Shown here: positions 36,239 to 44,932 of the stretch, in pieces
Position numbering within the stretch: position 1 is the first letter of the stretch
Layout of the letters: the number at the start of each line of letters is the position of its first letter
Source: CAVXXB01 sp963765585
GTDB taxonomy: Bacteria; Calditrichota; Calditrichia; JAJRVZ01
NCBI GenBank assembly: GCA_963765585.1
Contig: CAVXXB010000015.1
Span: 1-64,000 of the forward strand
Direction of reading: 5' to 3'
DNA: 64,000 nucleotides
The notes under the pieces: generated by a model
Seen by the model: the letters and a program-made list of their open reading frames with translations, nothing else
What the model was told of the DNA's origin: nothing
Database searches by the model: none
Translations under genes and position numbers: made by a program

Positions 36239-37819
36239 TTAGCAGGGAAAAAGTAACCGAAATGTGGTACCTTCTCCCGGGATACTGTCCACTTCAATTT
36301 TACCATTATGAGCGTGGACAATGTGCTGAACCAGTGTCAACCCAAGACCACTGCCTTTTGTATTGTGTACCAAACCCGATGAAACCCTGAAAAATTTATC
36401 AAAAATATGCTTTAAATCCTTTTGACTTATACCAATTCCTTTATCAGATATTTCTATAAATACAAAATCGGAGATTTGACCGGAAACTATTGTAACATTT
36501 TTTTTGTCTTTACTATATTTTACGGCATTATCCATCAGGTTGATGATACATTCTGTAATTGCTTCAGAATCCGCCGCGACCAGGGGTAAGTTATCCGCCA
36601 GTTTTACATCTACTTTAAAACCCTTGCTTTGGATATGATACGCATATACATCGGAAGTTTCCTTAATAACCGTGTTCAGGTCAACTTTCTGAAAACTGTA
36701 TTCTTTTTGACCGGACTCTATACGTGAAAAATTAAGTATATTATTTATCAGACGGGTAAGACGCTCACTTTCTTTGTTTATAATCTGATAATATTCCTCA
36801 CGCTTGCCATCATTTTTAACGCGTCCCATTTCAAGCGTTTCTGCATACATACGAATAAGTGCCAATGGAGTTCTTAATTCATGAGAAACATTTGATACAA
36901 AATCAGATTTCATTTGGGCCAGTTGTACTTCTTTGCGAATATTTCTAAAGAGAATGATTGCACCTGTCAATAAGGTTAAGAGCAAAATAGAGTTATAAAT
37001 CAATGTGTTGCGAAAACGGTTACTGGCCAGTTCCTGCAGACTTTTACCTTTAGTCCTGATAGCAACAAGATAATCCGGAAATAACCAGAGTTTTTTTGAT
37101 ATCTGAGAATCTGTGAATTCAAAACTTTCATTTTGATAAATTGACTCCCGGGTATCTCCGGTAAAAACACCTATCGCCAGACCATCCAGGGCGATCTCCT
37201 GCAACTTTGGCACAATTACTTCTTCTATAAAGGGTCTGAAATTAACCATCATGAATAATACATGGCCGGATTTGGTTAGCGATACCAGAATCATACGCTC
37301 ATCACCGGTAGCTTCATCACCCCTGAGTAATATAGACTCAACTTTTTGATATCCTGCCCGCTCGTATCTTTGCAGACGATGTATTAATTTTTCAGGCGAC
37401 TCAATATTTTTTAAATCAACGTCCACTTGCGTATTACTGACTTGAGTGGTGCTGTGAATCATTTTGTTTGTTAGCAAAGTATCTGCAAGCATAAAATATT
37501 GCATCGAGGAATTATCAGTCACGAAGCCTGGAGTTGCTTCAATTTCCTCATTAGCACTTTTATAAATAACATTAGCTTCAATATCCCGTTTCCAATTATT
37601 TATATAATCCCATACATATTGATTTATTGAGAACAAAACCACATCCAATTGTTGTTCAAAAATCTGATAAATCATCTTTTCATCTTCGTTGAGAGAAAAT
37701 ATCTCAAGAGAAGAATAAAATAAGGCAGGCAGCATCACAAACAATAATATTATGATTAATATTTTTCTGAGTGGATTACTTACCCGTGACGGCCTTCCAT
37801 CTCTTTTAAACATATTCAT
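36239..37819 (-). CDS. Membrane sensor histidine kinase
   Basis: A 526-residue kinase with two transmembrane helices (about 19-38 and 273-292) enclosing a sensory domain of about 230 residues outside the membrane. The dimerisation domain has phosphoacceptor H313 in SHELRTPLALI, and the ATPase domain has N, G1 and G2 boxes (NLMDNAVKYS, DKGIGIS, GSGLGLTL). There is no clear HAMP domain between helix 2 and the HisKA domain. The signal is unknown. Confidence 0.95.
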   Translation of the reverse strand: MNMFKRDGRPSRVSNPLRKILIIILLFVMLPALFYSSLEIFSLNEDEKMIYQIFEQQLDVVLFSINQYVWDYINNWKRDIEANVIYKSANEEIEATPGFVTDNSSMQYFMLADTLLTNKMIHSTTQVSNTQVDVDLKNIESPEKLIHRLQRYERAGYQKVESILLRGDEATGDERMILVSLTKSGHVLFMMVNFRPFIEEVIVPKLQEIALDGLAIGVFTGDTRESIYQNESFEFTDSQISKKLWLFPDYLVAIRTKGKSLQELASNRFRNTLIYNSILLLTLLTGAIILFRNIRKEVQLAQMKSDFVSNVSHELRTPLALIRMYAETLEMGRVKNDGKREEYYQIINKESERLTRLINNILNFSRIESGQKEYSFQKVDLNTVIKETSDVYAYHIQSKGFKVDVKLADNLPLVAADSEAITECIINLMDNAVKYSKDKKNVTIVSGQISDFVFIEISDKGIGISQKDLKHIFDKFFRVSSGLVHNTKGSGLGLTLVQHIVHAHNGKIEVDSIPGEGTTFRLLFPC

Positions 37820-38304
37820 CCTACCAATTTTGAGTTTGAAATTTCATTGTTCTTTCAGAACAAATCATACAAGGTCGCTTCCAGATTGTAACCAAATCTA
37901 TGGATATTGTTTCTTAACCGTAATAAGCGCAAAGAATTGCGAAAGATTCGCAAAGATTTATAATTAAATATTGTCTGTACTTAGCGTCTCCTTTCCGAAC
38001 TTTGCGGTTAAAAATATGTGAACTCATTGTCAGGACAAGACATCTTCTTTATCAGATATTATTCTGTCAACACCCATTCATGATATGAAAATTAATAATG
38101 TTACAAACAACCCGTTTACTGCAAGATTTTATGATAAAAGATACATAAGTTTCGCATCAATATCTAACACACATTCTCATGGTGACATCTTTTTACAACT
38201 TCTTACTACCGGGTGACATCTTTCGCAAAGTGGTGCCGTAAGGTATTAATATTCAAATCGATGAATACACACTTATTTTAAATAATTTTACAAAGGAGGT
38301 CATT
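37820..38304. other. Gene-free 485-base region with inverted heptamer repeats and a direct repeat
   Basis: No coding sequence is supported. CTTAACCG with CGCAAAGAATTGCGAAAG at about 37914-37955 and the opposite-sense TTTCCGAACTTTGCGGTTAA at about 37992-38011 form an inverted heptamer-type pair. GGTGACATCTTT occurs at 38181-38192 and again at 38212-38223, a 31-base spacing reminiscent of multiple end repeats of IS21-like elements. The rest should contain promoters for the kinase (minus) and the gene at 38305 (plus). Confidence 0.6.
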
Positions 38305-38703
38305 ATGAATAAACAATTTATGACATTGGTATTATCCTTCGTTTTATCAATCAGTCTGTTTGCACAAAAGGATAGTACAATTTATCAGGAGGAATATCTC
38401 ACTCAAGACAAATGCGAAAAAGCCCTGAAATACTATTTAATATCTCTTGATTATGAGAACACAGGTGTTGTTGAATCCGCCATAACAAATATCATGAAGG
38501 TAAAATGTCATCATCCGGGGATTGATTACAGTAAAATGATCGACAAGCTACAAATGCTGGTAGAGCATGGGGAAACAAAAGATATTCGTGCAATGGCATT
38601 TATCTGTGCCAAGTACCTGGCGCTCAAGGAAAATTCTGCATCATTCGCCAGGATGAATAAGAACGAAACCAGTGAGCTCATTTCTATATTGGTCGGCAAG
38701 TGA
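38305..38703 (+). CDS. Small secreted helical protein of unknown function
   Basis: A 132-residue protein I do not recognise. It has a signal peptide (about 1-20, ending SLFAQ) and a helical, acidic mature part with no cysteine pairing pattern beyond scattered Cys and no known motif. A very strong ribosome-binding site (AAAGGAGG) lies 6 bases before the ATG, so high expression is likely. It is convergent with the nitrilase gene, 15 bases away. Confidence 0.75.
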   Translation: MNKQFMTLVLSFVLSISLFAQKDSTIYQEEYLTQDKCEKALKYYLISLDYENTGVVESAITNIMKVKCHHPGIDYSKMIDKLQMLVEHGETKDIRAMAFICAKYLALKENSASFARMNKNETSELISILVGK

Positions 38704-38718
38704 TGTTTCAGGAATTTA

Positions 38719-39519
38719 CTAATGCTGACAAATTGACTCATAGAATTCTGGTCTTCTATCTCTAAGTATATGATTTTCAGGTGTAATAAATTTGTCCCGT
38801 GCGCAATCAATACGGATATCAGCTATGAATAAAGTTTCCCGTTGCGCATGGGCACGATAAATCAGTTTTCCCCGAGGCGCACAGATTTGACTTTTTCCGG
38901 TGAAACGAAGCGATCCCTGGGGCCGGTTATCGGCTCCGAATCTGTTTGCGGTAATTGTGTAAATATTGTTTTCTAAAGACCGCGATATCATTGTTTGCTG
39001 GCAATAGTCCAATACCAGATTTGATGGGTGGCAGATAATATCAGCCCCCAGTATACTCAGGCTGCGTGCAACTTCGGGAAAGATCCAATCAAAACACACC
39101 ATCATACCAACTTTTATACCGCCAATATTTTGCACACTCAATTCAGAATCGCCCGCATCAAACCACTTCTTTTCCAAATTAAATAAATGAAGTTTTCTAT
39201 AGGTATGTACAACACCCTCCGGGCCCAGCAAAACGGCACTGTTAAAGTAACGGTCAGATGCTTTCTCAGCAAATCCGGTGACAATATAAAAATCATTATC
39301 TATGCACAATTTCACAAGGGAATCAATAATAGGTGATGAAGTTATTTCCTGAGATAGCTGTTTTACTTCCTGCCTGTCTTTAAAATAATATCCGGTAAAG
39401 GGAAGTTCGGGTAATACAATCAGATCCGCGCTTACTCCATCCAAGGTATCCACCACTTTTTTTAAATTTTTCATGATATCACCAAATACGGGCCTGAATT
39501 GGAAGAATCCAGCTTTCAT
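38719..39519 (-). CDS. Carbon-nitrogen hydrolase (nitrilase/omega-amidase superfamily)
   Basis: A 266-residue cytoplasmic amidase. The Glu-Lys-Cys triad is E38 (LPELPFTGYY), K109 (YRKLHLFN) and C142 (VCFDWIFPE). The FDAxx...Trp-type C142 context resembles omega-amidases and N-carbamoylputrescine amidase relatives; the substrate cannot be fixed. The gene stands alone between a convergent small secreted protein and repeat DNA. Confidence 0.88.
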   Translation of the reverse strand: MKAGFFQFRPVFGDIMKNLKKVVDTLDGVSADLIVLPELPFTGYYFKDRQEVKQLSQEITSSPIIDSLVKLCIDNDFYIVTGFAEKASDRYFNSAVLLGPEGVVHTYRKLHLFNLEKKWFDAGDSELSVQNIGGIKVGMMVCFDWIFPEVARSLSILGADIICHPSNLVLDYCQQTMISRSLENNIYTITANRFGADNRPQGSLRFTGKSQICAPRGKLIYRAHAQRETLFIADIRIDCARDKFITPENHILRDRRPEFYESICQH

Positions 39520-39604
39520 ATATATACCTCATTCATATTTTGACCATGGAAAATAGTATTATTATTTCAGAAAGTAATTTTAATATCCTAAATTTGCAAG
39601 GAAG

Positions 39605-39735
39605 ATAGGTGCAGGATACAGGATTCAGGATACAAGATGCAAGATGCTGGATGCTGGACAAAAGCCGAGTAACGAGTACCGAGTGCCGAGTACCCAGTTA
39701 TTCTTCGCGAACTTTGTGGTTAAGATATTTAAACG
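39605..39735. repeat. Three heptamer families in tandem before the esterase gene
   Basis: Units of type GGATACA/AGATGCA/GGATGCT (39607-39658) run directly into units of type TACCGAG/TGCCGAG (about 39664-39700), then a TTCGCGAACTTTGTGGTTAA segment like the one at 37992. All keep the same 7-base period. Confidence 0.85.
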
Positions 39736-39750
39736 AGAAGGACGAAAGTA

Positions 39751-40509
39751 TTGAAATTACATTTTAAAAAATATGGTGACGGAGCGCCGGTAATTATTTT
39801 ACATGGTTTGTTTGGTATGTCTGACAATTGGATATCAATTGCCAAAGATCTTGCCAAAGACAAACTTGTTTTTCTCCTGGATATGAGGAATCACGGGCGT
39901 TCACCGCATATAGAAGCACATAACTATTCCGATATGATCGAAGATATCTATGAATTCCTGACCGATATGAATCTACGCCAGGTGAATTTTATCGGGCACT
40001 CAATGGGTGGGAAAGCAGCCATGAATTTTGCTTTCGAATATCCCCATAGAGTAAACAAACTGGTTATTATAGATATTTCCCCGCGGGCATACCCTGTTTT
40101 CCATAGTACTATTATTGATAGTTTACTTGGATTGGATATTGACACAATAAAATCAAGGAAAGAAGCCAATGATCAGCTGGCCGTCAGTATTCCCAGCAAA
40201 AGAATACGCCAATTTTTACTAAAAAATTTATATCGCAAAGATAACGGATCTTTTTCATGGCGTATAAATTTACCAGTTATCGCAAAAAATTTAATGCAAA
40301 TTGGCGCTGAAGTTAAATCGAAAACACCATTTAAAAATCCCACCCTGTTTATCCGGGGTGCAGAATCAGAATATATTGGGAATGATGATATAAAACTTAT
40401 AGAGGAACTTTACCCGGATGCAAAAATTGTCACTATCCCAAATGCTTCCCATTGGGTACATAGTGAAGCCCCGGAGCAGGTTTTTACCGAGATAAATAAA
40501 TTTTTGTAG
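39751..40509 (+). CDS. Alpha/beta hydrolase (YbfF-like esterase)
   Basis: A 252-residue esterase. Nucleophile S84 lies in GHSMGGKAAM, the oxyanion motif HGLFGMSDNW is at 18-27, and the late His is in NASHWVHSE near 235. DMRNHGRSPH near 44 is typical of the YbfF/abhydrolase-11 group. The start is TTG with an AGAAGGA site upstream. The substrate is unknown. It is convergent with the peptidase gene, 19 bases away. Confidence 0.85.
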   Translation: MKLHFKKYGDGAPVIILHGLFGMSDNWISIAKDLAKDKLVFLLDMRNHGRSPHIEAHNYSDMIEDIYEFLTDMNLRQVNFIGHSMGGKAAMNFAFEYPHRVNKLVIIDISPRAYPVFHSTIIDSLLGLDIDTIKSRKEANDQLAVSIPSKRIRQFLLKNLYRKDNGSFSWRINLPVIAKNLMQIGAEVKSKTPFKNPTLFIRGAESEYIGNDDIKLIEELYPDAKIVTIPNASHWVHSEAPEQVFTEINKFL

Positions 40510-40528
40510 ATGTATTTCAGACCGGTCC

Positions 40529-41671
40529 TTAATTATCCACTTTGGCCATTTTACTTGTAATATCCGGAACAGCATCCTTGTGGACAAGATAAGCCAGCAC
40601 TTTTAATTTTATAAAATCTTCACGATAAAAGAAATATCCTTTTTCTGGCCCTTCCCAGGCATCACGCCATGAATCTTTTACTAAAAACCAATCCAGTCCA
40701 TTGTAATGCTGATATCCAATAATATGCATCAGATGATCATCTGTCGTATTGCCCTCCTGAAACCGGTACTCGCGTGCTTCCTGTGAAATACTTTTCAATT
40801 CCATATCAAACGAAGGAATTACGGCAATATCCAGCGGCCCATATCGTCCGGGTTCACCAATATCGCCATCAATGGCAAGCGAATATCCATGGGTCACGGC
40901 GTTTTTTATTCCCTGATAAAATTCATTGAGCGGGACATTGAAAAAACGATTTATCTTATTCCAGTTATCGGGGACGTCTAAGGCAATAAATGAATCAAAA
41001 TTGTCATACATAAAAGACGTGACTAATACATACTGATCCCAAGGCAGATTTACATGCGCATCGGCAAAACTACGCGGCGTATATTCTTTTCCTTTATAGA
41101 TGATTTTTTCCGGGGGTGCACCCAAGTGATGATTAAGCACTTTTTTGACTTCAGAAATGACCCCATCCTCATCCCATGTCTGTTCTTCTTTAACCTTTTT
41201 CATATATTGATTGAGATCCTCATACAGCTGGGTATGATTGAATGTGCTGCAACTTCTGGTATCGCCATCATAAGCCTCGAAGGGTACAATCCCATGTTTT
41301 TTAATTACATCCAAAACGGTGATAAAGAGATCACCGGGTGTAAAACGTGATTCTCCTTTTGTTTCGACAAATAGTCTGGCTTTATCGATAAATCCATAGT
41401 ATACGGGATACATCATTGCCAGCTTTACCGGCGTCTTTCCCAGACGCTCCATCTCAGTTTCCAAAAATGATAACGTCGAGAAGCTCCAGCAAACGTAGGT
41501 AGTATCCTGATTAACCGGAGGAAAATGAAACAGCGGTTTAAATGATTCCAGTCCACTTGGTCTTTCGATCTCAGACATGATCCCGGGAATCTGACTTTCC
41601 AGATTTTGAGCCTGAATATTTGTTGCAGACATCAGGATAATAATGCTCATCATCAATACAATTATTTTCAT
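40529..41671 (-). CDS. Secreted C1B-type cysteine peptidase (bleomycin hydrolase/PepC-like)
   Basis: I prefer the ATG at 41671, preceded by GGAG at 6 bases, giving 380 residues with a signal peptide ending in IQAQ. In the 387-residue numbering (start 41692) the papain-type residues are Q62 and C68 (VNQDTTYVCWSFS) and H320 (DDHLM). The position normally taken by Asn in the NSW motif is Asp340 (VKDSWRDAW). Related bacterial C1B peptidases share a KDS motif, so activity is plausible. A secreted form contrasts with the cytosolic PepC. A late YFFYREDFIKLK stretch fits the family. Confidence 0.82.
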   Translation of the reverse strand: MKIIVLMMSIIILMSATNIQAQNLESQIPGIMSEIERPSGLESFKPLFHFPPVNQDTTYVCWSFSTLSFLETEMERLGKTPVKLAMMYPVYYGFIDKARLFVETKGESRFTPGDLFITVLDVIKKHGIVPFEAYDGDTRSCSTFNHTQLYEDLNQYMKKVKEEQTWDEDGVISEVKKVLNHHLGAPPEKIIYKGKEYTPRSFADAHVNLPWDQYVLVTSFMYDNFDSFIALDVPDNWNKINRFFNVPLNEFYQGIKNAVTHGYSLAIDGDIGEPGRYGPLDIAVIPSFDMELKSISQEAREYRFQEGNTTDDHLMHIIGYQHYNGLDWFLVKDSWRDAWEGPEKGYFFYREDFIKLKVLAYLVHKDAVPDITSKMAKVDN

Positions 41672-41811
41672 TGTCTTCTCCATTTCTGCCACAGTAAAAG
41701 ATTTTGCATAATCTATAAGAAAAACCTAATTTTCCACAAGTTAAAAATGATAAACATGAATATAGACAGCAGATGGCCAAAAGCCTATCGCCTGCGGACA
41801 CAGGACAGAAA

Positions 41812-42594
41812 ATGATATTCACCTATCTTATGGTGTTGCTTACGGGAGTTGCGGTTAGTTTTATCTCAACACTTTTTGGTCTGGGGGGAGGAATTCTGAT
41901 GGTCCCGGTTCTTACCCTTATACTACCCTTCAGTCATATTGAATCTATTGCAACCAGTCTGGCCACAATTGTATTTGTCGCCAGTTTCAATACCTATAAC
42001 TTCAACAAAAAGGGTGTGGTGGTGTGGTCAATCGTCCCATGGATAGCGTCCGCCTCCGCGGCCTTTGCCTTTATCACCGCTTATGTATCCACATTTCTAC
42101 CCGAAAGAATTTTAATTCTGATTTTTTTCCTGGTGTTACTCTGGACAGCACTAAGAACCTTTCTGATAAAAGACGCCCAGTTGGAAGAGACAGAAGCAAA
42201 CACCAGCCGGTTAATTCCACTGGGTATCGGTGCCCTCAGCGGTACCATATCCGGACTCACAGGTATTGGTGGTGGCGGTGTAACAACACCTCTCACCCTG
42301 GTAGCGCGATTGGTTAAAAATAGACAGGCAGCCCCCACTTCAAATGCCGTTATGATATTTACAACTGCTTTCGCCAGCATTTCGTTTGCATTTGCACAAA
42401 ATCCGAATGCCGGTTCTTTTACTGTTGGCTATATCCATTTTGATATTGCCGCACTGCTGTTCATGGGCAGTCTGCTATTTTCAAGAATTGGTGTCGGTAT
42501 AAATCAGAAGGTGCCACTTTTTTGGCGAAAAACAATTCTCGGTATCATATTACTATTTATCTGTGTCCGACTCCTGATAATTTTAATTCAATAA
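41812..42594 (+). CDS. TauE/SafE-family membrane permease
   Basis: Inner-membrane protein of the sulfite/organosulfonate exporter-like family. I chose the ATG at 41812 (260 residues), preceded by AGGACAG; an in-frame ATG at 41773 adds 13 non-hydrophobic residues. About eight helices are visible, with the paired family motif GxGGGxxxxPxL (GLGGGILMVPVL, and later GIGGGGVTTPLT). The substrate is not known for this subfamily. It lies 4 bases before the methyltransferase gene. Confidence 0.88.
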   Translation: MIFTYLMVLLTGVAVSFISTLFGLGGGILMVPVLTLILPFSHIESIATSLATIVFVASFNTYNFNKKGVVVWSIVPWIASASAAFAFITAYVSTFLPERILILIFFLVLLWTALRTFLIKDAQLEETEANTSRLIPLGIGALSGTISGLTGIGGGGVTTPLTLVARLVKNRQAAPTSNAVMIFTTAFASISFAFAQNPNAGSFTVGYIHFDIAALLFMGSLLFSRIGVGINQKVPLFWRKTILGIILLFICVRLLIILIQ

Positions 42595-42598
42595 TCAA

Positions 42599-43576
42599 AT
42601 GCCCCAGACATTTAAGAAGACCCTCCATTGTGATGATTGTATTACAGGTGCAACAAAGTATCTAAAGGACAATTCCGTAGATATTATTATAACAGATCCG
42701 CCATATGGAATTGAGGGCGATCTGTTACACAGGCATTATAATCGCAATGAGAAATTGGTAATTGACGGGTATGTAGAAATCCCGAAGGAGAAATACCCGG
42801 AGTTTAGCCGGGCGTGGATATCACAGGCAGAAAGAGTTTTGCGACCTGGTGGCAGCATATACATTATATCAGGCCATAGCAATTTGTATGACATTCTGGG
42901 CGCACTCGAGTCCACTTGTCTTGAAGAAAGAAATCATATCATCTGGAAATATAATTTTGGCGTTTATACAAGTAAGAAGTACGTAACCTCTCATTATCAT
43001 ATTCTTTATTATATAAAACCCGGTGGCCAAATAACCTTTAACACCCATGCCAGATTTGGATCGGAAGAGAAAGGTGATTCAAATAGCTCCCTCAATTACC
43101 GAGACCGCGAGGACGTTTGGATCATCAACCGCGAGTATAAGCCGGGTGAAGTAAAAAATAAAAATGAATTGCCAGAGCAACTGCTCATAAAAATATTACA
43201 GTACAGCAGTAATCGGGATGATCTGGTGGTTGATTTTTTTCTTGGCGGATTTTCTACAGCCCGGGTGGCATTGGGTCTGGGAAGGCGGATCGCTGGTTTT
43301 GAGATCAATAAAAAATCATTTGATCATCACCTGGCTGAACTAAATCAAATAGTCCCCGGGGAATTACTGGCTAAAATAAAACTTGGTAAAGATGATTTGC
43401 CCAAAAATCAGAGGAAGTCATGGACAAAGAGGGATCTCTCCAAATTAAAACAAAGATATGAACAGCTCCGTGGCTCAGAAAGAACCAAGCGTGAGGCTAT
43501 ATCTGTTCTGCAAGCGGAGTTTGAACGGGGGTATTTTTCTATTTTAAATAAAATTTCGGAAATATCCGGGAAGTAA
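42599..43576 (+). CDS. DNA methyltransferase, DPPY (N6-adenine/N4-cytosine) type
   Basis: A 325-residue SAM-dependent DNA methylase. The catalytic motif TDPPYGIEG (32-40) precedes the SAM motif FFLGGFSTARVALGLGR near 212-228, so the order is that of the beta class. A basic, helical C-terminal tail of about 65 residues (KSWTKRDLSKLKQRYEQL...) follows the fold. No restriction enzyme or specificity gene is adjacent, so it is an orphan methylase. Its recognition site cannot be told. It is translationally close to the permease gene. Confidence 0.88.
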   Translation: MPQTFKKTLHCDDCITGATKYLKDNSVDIIITDPPYGIEGDLLHRHYNRNEKLVIDGYVEIPKEKYPEFSRAWISQAERVLRPGGSIYIISGHSNLYDILGALESTCLEERNHIIWKYNFGVYTSKKYVTSHYHILYYIKPGGQITFNTHARFGSEEKGDSNSSLNYRDREDVWIINREYKPGEVKNKNELPEQLLIKILQYSSNRDDLVVDFFLGGFSTARVALGLGRRIAGFEINKKSFDHHLAELNQIVPGELLAKIKLGKDDLPKNQRKSWTKRDLSKLKQRYEQLRGSERTKREAISVLQAEFERGYFSILNKISEISGK

Positions 43577-43917
43577 ATTTAGTATAATGGAATGGTTAGA
43601 CTCTATGAAACATATATGTATATAATTAATATTCACTACGAAGACACTAAACTCCCGAAAAACGGGACTTTCAATCTGAATTAATTTCAGGGCTTGTTTA
43701 GTCAGTTCCAGAAACAAGTTAAGGTTCATATTTAAATGAAATTTACATTGTTTAGAAGTCTGAGTTTATAACATTTTTGTGTATTAGCGTCGTGTATTTC
43801 GTCACCCTGAATTTATTTCAGGGTCTATTTAAGGGATTCTGAAACAAGTTCAGAATGACTTTAAGGTAAAAATAATCATTTTACAGAAGTATCTATGATA
43901 TTAATAAAGGAGGAATT
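43577..43917. repeat. Repeat-filled gap before sodN: two copies of a paired-hairpin palindrome
   Basis: No gene is seen in this 341-base gap. The intact copy at 43801-43859 is GTCA, then hairpin ACCCTGAA/TTCAGGGT, a spacer, hairpin ATTCTGAA/TTCAGAAT, then TGAC. A decayed copy at about 43673-43725 aligns with it over most of its length. A short CCCG/CGGG hairpin lies at 43653-43665. The sodN promoter and a GGAGG site follow after 43860. Confidence 0.85.
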
Positions 43918-44412
43918 ATGAAGAAGATCAGAACACTATTAATCGTAACCACTTTACTTATTGGATTTGCAGTATCTGCGTATTCTCATTGTCAGGTGCC
44001 CTGTGGCATTTTTGGCGATATGACACGTATTGTTATCCTTAAAGAGCATCTTACGACCATTGAAAAATCGATGAATCAGATTAATGAGTTGTCAAAAGAT
44101 CCTCAGGCTAATATGAATCAGTTGGTACGCTGGGTAAACAACAAGGATACCCACGCTGATTTATATACGGAAATTGTTACATATTATTTTCTGGCCCAGC
44201 GGATTAAAATCAAAGAATCATCAAATGCCGATGAATTCAAAACATACCAGAACCAGGTAACTGCTTTACATCAGATGATGGTTTTCTCAATGAAATGTAA
44301 GCAGACCACAGATGTCGAAAATGTCACCAAATTACGTGGACTTATTGACAATTTTATAAAATTATACTTTAGTGAAGAAGATCAAAAACATTTACAGGAT
44401 CATCATAATTAG
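43918..44412 (+). CDS. sodN: Nickel superoxide dismutase with a Sec signal peptide
   Basis: Disproportionates superoxide using nickel. The nickel hook HCxxPCG is seen as HCQVPCGIFGD at residues 24-34: H24, C25 and C29 correspond to His1, Cys2 and Cys6 of mature Ni-SOD. It is preceded by a typical Sec signal (KKIR, a hydrophobic stretch, then AYS), with cleavage predicted after S23. Cleavage there would expose His as the N-terminus, as nickel binding requires, and would place the enzyme outside the cytoplasm. Mature length is about 141 residues. An AAAGGAGG site precedes the ATG. No SodX protease gene is adjacent. Confidence 0.93.
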   Translation: MKKIRTLLIVTTLLIGFAVSAYSHCQVPCGIFGDMTRIVILKEHLTTIEKSMNQINELSKDPQANMNQLVRWVNNKDTHADLYTEIVTYYFLAQRIKIKESSNADEFKTYQNQVTALHQMMVFSMKCKQTTDVENVTKLRGLIDNFIKLYFSEEDQKHLQDHHN

Positions 44413-44420
44413 AAAAATTA

Positions 44421-44460
44421 AAAGAGGGATATTGACATTTTCAAATATCCCTCTTTTTTT
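44421..44460 (+). terminator. Intrinsic terminator of sodN
   Basis: A 13-base stem AAAGAGGGATATT (44421-44433) pairs with AATATCCCTCTTT (44444-44456), with a 10-base loop and a run of T to 44460. It starts 8 bases after the sodN stop. Confidence 0.95.
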
Positions 44461-44932
44461 GTCAAGCCAACCTGTGAATAACTTGTGGATAACTTCGCAG
44501 AATAAATCCACTTTTCATTATTTGCAGCCCGCAGTACTTAAATTTATCCACAGACCAAAATCACATATCTTAGATGATAATAAATCAACTACTACGCAAA
44601 ATTAAACACAGTTAAACAATTTCAATCTAAACAATTTAGTAAAACCTCCTTAACAATATTTTATATAAGTTATTTATTTACAGTATGTTACATTACAACA
44701 TCATCCATAATACTAATTTATAAATGATATGAAGTCTATTATTTCTATAGTCAATATGATTTGGATTAATCCGTTTTGGGAAAAATGAATATGCAAAAAG
44801 TGAGTATTGCTGTAAATCGAAGAAACATATGGTGATAGGGCTAATATTTCTCTAACTAATTTCTGTATCAACTGTGAATAACTCAAAAAAATCTATAGTA
44901 TAAGTTTAGAAATTTAATTGCCATGTTGGTTA
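44461..44932. other. AT-rich gap with a cluster of DnaA boxes
   Basis: No gene is supported in 472 bases. Perfect DnaA boxes lie at 44484-44492 (TGTGGATAA) and 44544-44552 (TTATCCACA), and one-mismatch boxes (TGTGAATAA) at 44473-44481 and 44873-44881. The first two boxes start 11 bases apart, one helical turn. Between about 44580 and 44760 the sequence is extremely AT-rich and could be an unwinding element. This may be a replication origin or another DnaA-binding locus. Genes to the right run mainly on the minus strand, which is not the pattern expected beside an origin. Confidence 0.5.
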
